Assembly: GCA_017464045.1 (NCBI GenBank)
Contig: JAFUEG010000041.1
Location: 1-5,686 of the forward strand
Reading direction: 5' to 3'
DNA: 5,686 bases
DNA from: Lachnospiraceae bacterium
Lineage (GTDB): Bacteria > Bacillota_A > Clostridia > Lachnospirales > Lachnospiraceae
Below the pieces are notes generated by a model that searched no databases, was not told the DNA's origin, and saw nothing but the letters and a program-made list of their open reading frames with translations. The stretch's first letter is position 1, and each line of letters begins with the position of its first letter. Positions 1 through 5,686 of the stretch are shown one piece after another. Position numbers and translations under genes: made by a program.

Positions 1-2
1 CT

Positions 3-1643
3 ATAAAATATTATTTAAATGATTATGAAATACTTAATCTTGAAGGCCATAGAGGTGTCAAGATTGGTGCGGATATACTTGATACATTTCTTCCGGAAGA
101 GGTTGTCAGCAGTCTTTATACTGCTGTAGAAAAGGCCGGATTATATGTTTCTAATCTTACTTTGGAGCCAATAGCAGCAATTAATGTTGCTATCCCTGAA
201 AATTTCAGACTACTAAATATTGCCCTTTTGGATGTTGGAGCAGGTACATCAGATATTTGTATTACAAGAGATGGAAGCATAATTGGATATGGTATGATTC
301 CGTCGGCAGGTGACGAACTTACGGAGACATTAATTAAAAAATATCTCATTGATTTTGATACGGCTGAGATGCTAAAAATGGTCAGTCCTAAGAAAAAGTC
401 AGTTACCTATAAGGATATAATGGGTATTTCACATAAGATTACTCCTGATGAAATATTTAAAACGCTTGCGTCGGTAAAAGATGAAATAACTAAAAAAATT
501 GCGGATAAAATTATTGAGCTTAACGGTGGTATGCCGGTAAGCGCTGTTTTCGTTGTGGGCGGCGGCGGAAAGCTTGATGGATTTACCGATGTTCTGGCGC
601 GTATGCTAAAACTTCCTGAAGAAAGAGTTGCTTTAAGAGGTCAGGAGGTTATGCATAATATTAATTTTCTCGTTGAAAATATCAAAAAAGATCCTTTATA
701 TGTAACTCCTATAGGTATATGCCTTAATTATTTTGATCAGAAGAATAATTTTATTTTTGTCACAGTCAATGGTGACAGAGTTAAACTTTATAATAATGAT
801 AAGCTTACAATATTTGATGCAGCCGTTCAGTACGGACTTCCGAATGAGCATATTTTCCCTATAAGAGGTGAGGATTTAACATTTAAGATTAATGGTAAGA
901 ATCGCATCGTCCGTGGATTTAATGGAGAGGCTGCCGTCATTAAGAGAAATGATAATATTGTAGGAATGAATGCTCTGATTGAAGCAAACGATAAGATTGA
1001 TATAATAAAATCAACCTCAGGTGAGCCGGCTTCAGCGATACTTGGTACACTTCCTGAATATGATGGGACACTTGATTTTATTGTAAATGGCAATAAGATA
1101 ACATGTCCTAAATTTGCAGTTGTAAATGGCAATCCTGAAACTGAATCATATGAAATTCAAGATGGTGATGAGATAGAAATGAAAAATTACTATCTGCTTG
1201 ATCAACTTCTTACATTTATGGACGTTAAACCTGAAGGAAAGATATTTGTAAATAATAAAGAAGCTCTTTTGGATGAAAAAGTTTATGAGAATTTTGTGGT
1301 TTCATGGAGTGATGAGGTTAAATATGAAGATTTACCTGAAGCAACAGAAGCAGATAAAGAAAAAATGAAAGAAAAAGAGACGCCTGAAAATGTTGAAACA
1401 CAGAAAAACAATGTGGCTGACAATGATGCTGGCTTGGCTTCTTTACATGTTATAATAAATAATGTTCCATATACACTTACCGGAAAAAACGAGTATAGGT
1501 TTGTAGATGCCATGGATGCTTGTGCATTTGATATGTCATCTATGAAAGGAAGCAGACTGGAAACAAAAGTTGATGGTGCTCATGCGGAATTTATTGATTT
1601 AATACATGAAGGTGCAAATATAGAAATTTATTGGGAGAAATAG
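3..1643 (+). CDS. FtsA/PilM-like actin-fold ATPase with beta-grasp-repeat C-terminal region (5' partial)
   Basis: The reading frame is open from the left edge (first full codon at 3) to TAG at 1641-1643, giving 546 visible residues. The first start-like codon is a TTG at 162, but the frame before it already encodes conserved FtsA-type sequence (EEVVSSLYTAVEKAGLYV, then LEPIAAIN), so the true start lies upstream; perhaps 120-170 residues are missing. Visible order: end of the SHS2/1C-type subdomain (about residues 1-60), the phosphate-binding motif DVGAGTSD (77-84), an FtsA-like helix with TAEMLK, and the nucleotide-binding glycine turn VVGGGGKLDG (GGGG at 186-189). From about residue 250 come three or more short units with strand-turn patterns around VNG/ING/VNN and repeated endings of the type DGDEIEM. 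An acidic, Lys/Glu-rich linker (about 443-475) precedes the last unit. The ATPase fold is clear. The role is unknown: it is not next to ftsZ, and the C-terminus lacks the amphipathic membrane helix of true FtsA. It is probably cytoplasmic and is tightly linked to the downstream cyclase gene. Alternatives are a PilM-type scaffold or a division-associated factor. Confidence 0.85.
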   Translation: MKYYLNDYEILNLEGHRGVKIGADILDTFLPEEVVSSLYTAVEKAGLYVSNLTLEPIAAINVAIPENFRLLNIALLDVGAGTSDICITRDGSIIGYGMIPSAGDELTETLIKKYLIDFDTAEMLKMVSPKKKSVTYKDIMGISHKITPDEIFKTLASVKDEITKKIADKIIELNGGMPVSAVFVVGGGGKLDGFTDVLARMLKLPEERVALRGQEVMHNINFLVENIKKDPLYVTPIGICLNYFDQKNNFIFVTVNGDRVKLYNNDKLTIFDAAVQYGLPNEHIFPIRGEDLTFKINGKNRIVRGFNGEAAVIKRNDNIVGMNALIEANDKIDIIKSTSGEPASAILGTLPEYDGTLDFIVNGNKITCPKFAVVNGNPETESYEIQDGDEIEMKNYYLLDQLLTFMDVKPEGKIFVNNKEALLDEKVYENFVVSWSDEVKYEDLPEATEADKEKMKEKETPENVETQKNNVADNDAGLASLHVIINNVPYTLTGKNEYRFVDAMDACAFDMSSMKGSRLETKVDGAHAEFIDLIHEGANIEIYWEK

Positions 1644-1651
1644 GGATAATG
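1633..1651 (+). promoter_or_regulatory. Ribosome binding site and start that fix the cyclase gene start
   Basis: GGGAG at 1633-1637 lies 11 bases before ATG at 1649-1651, inside the last codons of the upstream gene. The same frame also holds a TTG at 1631, which would add six residues (LGEIGI) and overlap the upstream gene by 13 bases. That TTG has no good Shine-Dalgarno sequence, and its own first bases form the one used by the ATG. The ATG is therefore preferred. The stop-to-start gap is 5 bases, which suggests translational coupling. The spacing is slightly longer than ideal. Confidence 0.6.
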
Positions 1652-3415
1652 GGAAAGGCGAAAAAAGATATTGACGCTGATATCGTTGATATTAAAGATA
1701 GCTCTTTAAATTCATTTGACAGAATGAATAATTCAATTAAATACAACCCTTTATTTCATAGAATAGTTTATTTGGCAAACGTTATTACTGCTTTTGCTGT
1801 TTATATAGCTAAGCTTACAAATAGTAGTAAAGATCCTAAACTTAATGCATTACAGGTTTTTATAATTCTTGCTGTGTTTTTTGTAATCGATTTTTTACTT
1901 TATCGTGTTGATTATTTTATGTCAAGAAAGGGATTTCTGCTTTTTAGATTTATTGAAATCACTGTTTTTGAAATGCTTACAGCAATAATACCTAATTTGA
2001 TGATCGTGATGATGGCTCTTTGTGTTTTAATAACTGTTTTTTCAATTGAGTATCTTTTGTATGATACGGATTTTGACAAGGATAATATTTTTGGCAGAAG
2101 AGTATATGTTGTTGTGATTTATACAATATCTGTTGTTTTAGGAACGAGATTCAGAACTGAATCAGAAGTATTATGTTATTTTCTTGTTCAGATTGTTATA
2201 CTGTTTTCGGCTTATACAATTGTTGATATGATAATTGCTATTAATGAAAAAAATGAGAAAAAAATATTTAGTCTTACATTAGAAGTATCTGATATTCAGG
2301 ATACAAATAAAAAATTGATTGAATATCAGGAAAAAATAGAGTCGACCAATGAACAAATTAACTACCAAAGAATTGAGATGCAAAGAACTAATAAGGAACT
2401 TGCACAGGTAAATAAGGAAACAGAAGCACAGACAAAAGTTATGAGTTTTATGGCTTCCACTTTTGATATATCAAAGTGTATAGAAGTTCTAACAGATTCC
2501 ATTATGGAGACAAAACTTCCGAAACTTTGCGCTATATATACTGAACCTGATGAATACATTAATAAGCGCGGTAATTTTACAATAAAGACTAATTATACTT
2601 CAGTTGAAAGAAGACTTCGTAAGGAGATAGAAAAAATATATTCAGATCTTAATACAAAAGTTCATGATTCTCATATATATACGGGAACTGAGCTTGAGAG
2701 GTTTGATTTTATAGGTGATGCCAATATTAATTCAGTTGCAATTTTGCCTCTTGCTGAAGGAAAGAAACTTTATGGATTGATGATTGTAGCATCTGATAAG
2801 TCGGATTTTTTTGAAAAGGGACTTAATTATTATGAGGCAAGTGTAGCAGAGTTTAATATTTCCGTTAAGAATTCAAAACTCTATCTTATGATGCAGGATA
2901 TGGCTCATAAGGATGGTCTTACCGGTATTAATAATAGAATGTATTTTATGCAGCTTTTTGACGATGCAGTTAAAAAAGCTAAAAGAAAGAAGAGCAGTCT
3001 TTCGGTTGCCCTTTATGATATTGATAAATTTAAAACTGTAAATGATACCTATGGACATCTTGCCGGAGATGCGGTGATAAAGACCGTAGCATCAATAGGT
3101 AATAAATATGCAGAGGATAATGGTGGTTTTGTTGGACGATATGGCGGAGAGGAATTTCTTATAGTTTTGCCGGATAAGTCAGAGAAGGAGGCTTTTCCTA
3201 TCCTTGAAGCTATGCATGAGGAAATAAAAAACACTACTGTTAGACATGAAGATAGTGTTATTAATGTAAATGTATGTATTGGCCTTACATCTTATCCTAA
3301 TATATGTGCTGAACCCAGCATGCTGATTAACAGGGCTGACATGGCTATGTACTATGGTAAAGAGCATGGAAGAGGTCGTCTTGTCATTGATGATCCGGAA
3401 TTAATTAAGGAATAA
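1649..3415 (+). CDS. Membrane-anchored GAF-GGDEF diguanylate cyclase
   Basis: This 588-residue protein is predicted to make cyclic di-GMP from two GTP at the inner face of the membrane. After a polar N-terminus (1-36) come hydrophobic segments at about 39-56, 68-85, 96-114, 117-138, 152-166 and 174-198, i.e. 5-6 membrane spans. A charged, Gln/Glu/Lys-rich coiled coil follows (about 203-262), then a GAF-like sensor domain (about 265-415; core strands SVAILPLAEGKKLYGLMIVA). The GGDEF domain (about 417-583) opens with DGLTGINNR, has the metal-binding Asp457 in YDIDKFK and the NDTYGHLAGD motif, and carries RYGGEEF with GGEEF at 499-503. All motifs needed for catalysis are present, so it is predicted active. 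The inhibitory RxxD I-site expected just upstream of RYGGEEF is absent (the aligned residues are DNGG). The membrane region may sense a ligand or simply act as an anchor; no known sensor family is recognised there. The gene starts 5 bases after the FtsA-like gene and ends with tandem TAA codons. The signal it senses and its effectors are not visible here. Confidence 0.93.
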   Translation: MGKAKKDIDADIVDIKDSSLNSFDRMNNSIKYNPLFHRIVYLANVITAFAVYIAKLTNSSKDPKLNALQVFIILAVFFVIDFLLYRVDYFMSRKGFLLFRFIEITVFEMLTAIIPNLMIVMMALCVLITVFSIEYLLYDTDFDKDNIFGRRVYVVVIYTISVVLGTRFRTESEVLCYFLVQIVILFSAYTIVDMIIAINEKNEKKIFSLTLEVSDIQDTNKKLIEYQEKIESTNEQINYQRIEMQRTNKELAQVNKETEAQTKVMSFMASTFDISKCIEVLTDSIMETKLPKLCAIYTEPDEYINKRGNFTIKTNYTSVERRLRKEIEKIYSDLNTKVHDSHIYTGTELERFDFIGDANINSVAILPLAEGKKLYGLMIVASDKSDFFEKGLNYYEASVAEFNISVKNSKLYLMMQDMAHKDGLTGINNRMYFMQLFDDAVKKAKRKKSSLSVALYDIDKFKTVNDTYGHLAGDAVIKTVASIGNKYAEDNGGFVGRYGGEEFLIVLPDKSEKEAFPILEAMHEEIKNTTVRHEDSVINVNVCIGLTSYPNICAEPSMLINRADMAMYYGKEHGRGRLVIDDPELIKE

Positions 3416-3428
3416 TAAACTATATAAT
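3401..3428 (+). promoter_or_regulatory. Possible promoter for pta-ackA (weak -35, consensus -10)
   Basis: TATAAT at 3423-3428 matches the vegetative -10 consensus exactly. The segment 16 bases upstream, TTAATT (3401-3406), matches the -35 consensus at only three of six positions and overlaps the end of the cyclase gene. Initiation would fall near 3435 and give a very short leader before the GTG at 3453. In sequence this AT-rich a chance TATAAT is common, so this is a candidate only. Confidence 0.25.
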
Positions 3429-3440
3429 ATTTGAGGTTAA

Positions 3441-3455
3441 AGGAGAAAAAACGTG
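3441..3455 (+). promoter_or_regulatory. Ribosome binding site supporting the GTG start of pta
   Basis: AGGAG at 3441-3445 lies 7 bases before GTG at 3453-3455, ideal spacing for a strong Shine-Dalgarno sequence. Pta proteins normally begin with a short helix followed by the strand ending VLPE; here the start gives MGFIDSIKQRAKADKKTIVL, as expected for the family. No upstream ATG in this frame fits better. Confidence 0.8.
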
Positions 3456-4460
3456 GGATTTATTGATAGCATTAAACAACGAGCAAAAGCTGACAAAAAA
3501 ACAATAGTTCTGCCTGAGACAGCCGATATGAGGACATTACAGGCTGCTCATAAGATTTTGGATGAGGATATCGCAAATATTATCTTGATTGGTGATAAAT
3601 CTGATATTTTAAAAAGGGCAGTCGAAAACGGCCTTGATTTATCAAAAGCCGGTTTTGTTGATCCTTATGATTGTCCAAAGCTTAATGATTATGTGGCATT
3701 GTTAGTTGAGATTAGAAAGAAAAAAGGTATAACACCGGAAGAAGCAAAGGAACTTTTACTTACAAATCTATTATATTTTGGATGTATAATGGTTAAGGCC
3801 GGAGATGCGGATGGCATGGTTGCAGGCGCTGTAAACTCATCAGCAAATGTTTTGCGTGCGGCATTACAGATTCTAAAAACAGCTCCTGATACAAAACTTG
3901 TTTCTGCATTTTTCCTTGTTGTTGTTCCTAACTGCGATATGGGTGCAAATGGAACATTTGTATTTTCTGATGCGGGACTTAATCAGTTTCCAAATGCTGA
4001 AGAACTTGCAGCAATTGCAGAAAGTTCAGCAAAGTCATTTAAGCTCCTTGTAGATGAGGAACCGATTGTTGCTATGCTTTCACATTCAACAAAAGGAAGT
4101 GCAAAGCACCCTTATGTAGATAAGGTTATAGAGGCAACAAAGATTGTCAATCGGGAATGCCCTGATTTAAAGTGTGATGGCGAACTGCAATCAGATGCTG
4201 CCATAGTTCCTGAGGTGGCTGCTTCAAAAGCACCGGGAAGTACAGTTGCAGGTAAGGCAAATGTACTTATATTCCCTGATCTGGATGCAGGAAATATAGG
4301 TTATAAGCTTGTTCAAAGACTTGCGAAAGCGGATGCTTATGGTCCTATTACACAGGGTATAGCTAAACCGGTTAACGATCTATCCAGAGGCTGTTCATCT
4401 GATGATATAGTAGGTGTTGTTGCTATAACTGCTGTACAGGCTCAGGCATTAAAAGAATAG
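3453..4460 (+). CDS. pta: Phosphate acetyltransferase
   Basis: This enzyme (EC 2.3.1.8) reversibly converts acetyl-CoA and phosphate to acetyl phosphate and CoA in the cytoplasm. It is the first step of acetate formation from acetyl-CoA and feeds the acetate kinase encoded next. The 335-residue length is that of the short, single-domain Pta class without the N-terminal DRTGG-type regulatory region of enterobacterial Pta. Family motifs are unmistakable: GDADGMVAGA (117-126), the STKGSAKHPYVDKV segment (212-225), DGELQSDAAIVPEVA (242-256), FPDLDAGNIGYKL (274-286) and PVNDLSRGCSSDDIV (306-320). Aligned from memory with the archaeal (Methanosarcina) enzyme, the active-site residues correspond to Arg88, Arg135, Ser311, Arg312 and Asp318, all present. 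Translation starts at GTG, supported by a well-spaced ribosome binding site. The gene lies 37 bases after the cyclase and 79 bases before ackA, with no clear terminator on either side. A phosphate butyryltransferase is a related alternative, but the motifs and the ackA neighbour favour Pta. Confidence 0.97.
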   Translation: MGFIDSIKQRAKADKKTIVLPETADMRTLQAAHKILDEDIANIILIGDKSDILKRAVENGLDLSKAGFVDPYDCPKLNDYVALLVEIRKKKGITPEEAKELLLTNLLYFGCIMVKAGDADGMVAGAVNSSANVLRAALQILKTAPDTKLVSAFFLVVVPNCDMGANGTFVFSDAGLNQFPNAEELAAIAESSAKSFKLLVDEEPIVAMLSHSTKGSAKHPYVDKVIEATKIVNRECPDLKCDGELQSDAAIVPEVAASKAPGSTVAGKANVLIFPDLDAGNIGYKLVQRLAKADAYGPITQGIAKPVNDLSRGCSSDDIVGVVAITAVQAQALKE

Positions 4461-4488
4461 AAGATTTTTTATTAAATATACATAATAA

Positions 4489-4512
4489 GACTAATACTGA
4501 TTGCAGTTAGTC
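4489..4512 (+). promoter_or_regulatory. Bulged RNA hairpin in the pta-ackA spacer
   Basis: GACTA (4489-4493) pairs with TAGTC (4508-4512), and ACTG (4496-4499) pairs with CAGT (4504-4507) around a four-base ATTG loop; AT at 4494-4495 is left as a one-sided bulge. This gives nine base pairs ending 13 bases before the ackA Shine-Dalgarno sequence. No T-tract follows, so it is not an intrinsic terminator. It could be an RNA processing or stabilising element between the two coding regions, or a chance inverted repeat in AT-rich sequence. The rest of the 79-base spacer (4461-4539) holds a T6 run at 4465-4470 with no stem before it. Confidence 0.4.
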
Positions 4513-4525
4513 GATAATATTAGCT

Positions 4526-4542
4526 AAAGGAGATTTTATATG
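4526..4542 (+). promoter_or_regulatory. Strong ribosome binding site for ackA
   Basis: AAAGGAGA at 4526-4533 is a near-perfect Shine-Dalgarno match. Its AGGAG core (4528-4532) lies 7 bases before the ATG at 4540-4542. The match is strong enough for ackA to be translated independently of pta. Confidence 0.8.
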
Positions 4543-5686
4543 AAGGTTTTAGTTATAAATTGTGGAAGTTCTTCATTAAAGTATCAGCTTATCGATTCAG
4601 ATACTGAGCAGATGCTTGCAAAGGGAAACTGTGAGAGAATTAAGATAGATGGTTCCTTTATTACTCATCAAACTACAGGTAAGGAGAAAAAAGTGTTTGA
4701 AGCTCCTATGCCTGATCATAGTGCTGCAGTTAAGCTTGTTATAGAAAAGCTTACAGATAAAGAGTGTGGTGCTATAAATGATTTATCCGAAATTGGCGCA
4801 ATAGGTCATCGTGTTGTTCACGGTGGAGAAAAATTTGCCGGTTCAGCAGTTATAAATGATGATGTTATTAAAGCGATTGAAGAATGCTCAGAGCTTGCGC
4901 CTTTACATAATCCTGCAAATCTTATAGGTATCAGAGCCTGTAAAGAACTTATGCCGAATGTGCCGCAGGTTGCTGTGTTTGATACGGCATTTCATCAGAC
5001 TATGCCGGATTATGCATATATCTATGGTATACCATATGAGTATTATGAAAAGTATAAAGTAAGAAGATACGGCTTTCATGGTACAAGCCATAGCTTTGTT
5101 TCAAAAAGAACCGCAGAGCTTCTTGGTAAAGATATAAAGGATACTAAAATCATCGTATGTCATCTTGGTGGAGGAGCAAGTATATGTGCTGTAGAAGGTG
5201 GTAAGTCGGTTGATACAACCATGGGATTTACGCCTCTTGAAGGTATAACAATGGGAACAAGAAGTGGTAATATTGATCCGGCAATTATTGAGTTTATTGC
5301 AAATAAAGAAAATAAGACCGTATCAGAGGTTATGAATATTCTTAATAAGGATTCGGGAGTTTATGGAATATCCGGTAAATCAAGTGATTTCAGAGATTTA
5401 GATGAGGGTATACTTGCCGGTGATAAGAGATGTGAGATAGCAATGAATGTATTTTGCTATCAAGCGGCTAAGTTTATAGGCGGATATGTGGCAGCCATGA
5501 ATGGAGTAGATGCAATTGTATTTACTGCAGGTGTCGGAGAGAACAATAAAACTGCCAGAACAAGAATATGCGAAAGACTTACTTACCTTGGAATTAAGCT
5601 TGATGATGCCCCTAACAGTCTTCGTGGTGAAGAGGTTCGTATTTCAACCGATGATTCAAGGGTTCCTGTATATGTGGTTCCAACAA
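4540..5686 (+). CDS. ackA: Acetate kinase (3' partial)
   Basis: This enzyme (EC 2.7.2.1) transfers the phosphoryl group of acetyl phosphate to ADP, giving acetate and ATP in the cytoplasm; it completes the Pta-AckA route and is reversible. It belongs to the ASKHA (acetate/sugar kinase-Hsp70-actin) superfamily. The window shows 382 residues without an interruption; the family is usually about 400 residues, so 15-20 are lost at the right edge. Both family signatures are present: [13 protein letters not shown] at the N-terminus and [13 protein letters not shown] at 175-187. Numbering coincides with that of the well-studied Methanosarcina enzyme as I remember it: Asn7, Ser10, Ser12, Lys14, Arg91 (GHRVVHGG), His123 (PLHNP), Asp148 (FDTAFH), His180 and Arg241 (GTRSGNIDP) are all in place. 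The nucleotide-site segments CHLGGGAS (207-214) and FTAGVGENN are also seen. The metal-site Glu384 should lie two residues past the edge, after the final VVPT, so it cannot be checked. A butyrate kinase would be more divergent in these motifs and is unlikely. Confidence 0.97.
   Translation, partial: MKVLVINCGSSSLKYQLIDSDTEQMLAKGNCERIKIDGSFITHQTTGKEKKVFEAPMPDHSAAVKLVIEKLTDKECGAINDLSEIGAIGHRVVHGGEKFAGSAVINDDVIKAIEECSELAPLHNPANLIGIRACKELMPNVPQVAVFDTAFHQTMPDYAYIYGIPYEYYEKYKVRRYGFHGTSHSFVSKRTAELLGKDIKDTKIIVCHLGGGASICAVEGGKSVDTTMGFTPLEGITMGTRSGNIDPAIIEFIANKENKTVSEVMNILNKDSGVYGISGKSSDFRDLDEGILAGDKRCEIAMNVFCYQAAKFIGGYVAAMNGVDAIVFTAGVGENNKTARTRICERLTYLGIKLDDAPNSLRGEEVRISTDDSRVPVYVVPT

Noticed and set aside
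162..164. TTG as the start of the FtsA-like gene
   Set aside because: The frame is open and clearly conserved in FtsA style from codon 3 onward, and there is no Shine-Dalgarno sequence before 162; the gene simply begins outside the window.
558..569. GGC-rich tandem triplets as a repeat element
   Set aside because: They encode the four-glycine nucleotide-binding turn of the ATPase and are explained by protein function.
827..1132. Minus-strand open frame of 101 codons
   Set aside because: It lies wholly inside the well-supported FtsA-like gene and shows no recognisable domain; the same holds for the other minus-strand frames at 116-349, 1283-1513, 2362-2559, 2873-3058, 3049-3234, 3179-3367 and 4903-5091.
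1631..1633. TTG start for the diguanylate cyclase, overlapping the upstream gene by 13 bases
   Set aside because: The ATG at 1649 in the same frame has GGGAG upstream; the TTG has no comparable site and would add only six residues.
4465..4470. T6 run after pta as a terminator
   Set aside because: No GC-containing stem precedes it, and ackA follows at once with a strong ribosome binding site.
4540..5686. Truncated or broken acetate kinase
   Set aside because: The frame is uninterrupted and all visible catalytic residues are present; it is cut only by the window edge.

Overview
The window is a compact, single-strand stretch of an AT-rich bacterial chromosome. I judge it to come from an anaerobic Firmicute of the class Clostridia, most likely a Lachnospiraceae member of the Roseburia/Butyrivibrio/Lachnospira kind. 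The reasons are the low G+C codon use, strong AGGAG-type ribosome binding sites, an acetogenic pta-ackA pair, and a long FtsA-like protein of a type I associate from memory with Lachnospiraceae. The family assignment is an inference and no species can be named.

Layout, all on the + strand. (1) From the left edge to 1643 runs the 3' part of a large actin-fold (FtsA/PilM superfamily) ATPase whose start lies outside the window. The ATPase core is followed by about 300 residues that look like a chain of small beta-grasp (ubiquitin/ThiS-like) units and a charged linker. (2) Five bases later, at 1649-3415, is a membrane-anchored diguanylate cyclase: a hydrophobic N-terminal region with about 5-6 membrane segments, a coiled coil, a GAF-like domain and an intact GGEEF catalytic domain with no product-inhibition I-site. 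(3) After 37 bases comes pta (phosphate acetyltransferase, GTG start, 3453-4460). (4) After a 79-base spacer holding a bulged hairpin comes ackA (acetate kinase, from 4540), cut by the right edge about 15-20 residues before its expected end. The shortness of the first two spacers and the absence of a convincing terminator allow all four genes to be co-transcribed. A possible weak promoter just before pta could also separate the metabolic pair from the upstream pair.

Pta and AckA together turn acetyl-CoA into acetate and ATP through acetyl phosphate, a central fermentation route. The two upstream genes form a tightly coupled pair that suggests c-di-GMP signalling linked to a cytoskeletal or membrane-associated ATPase; that link is inferred from position and not shown. 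No RNA gene, mobile element, CRISPR array or phage-like sequence was seen, and no stretch longer than 79 bases lacks a gene. The most unusual item is the beta-grasp-repeat tail of the FtsA-like protein and its coupling to a diguanylate cyclase.
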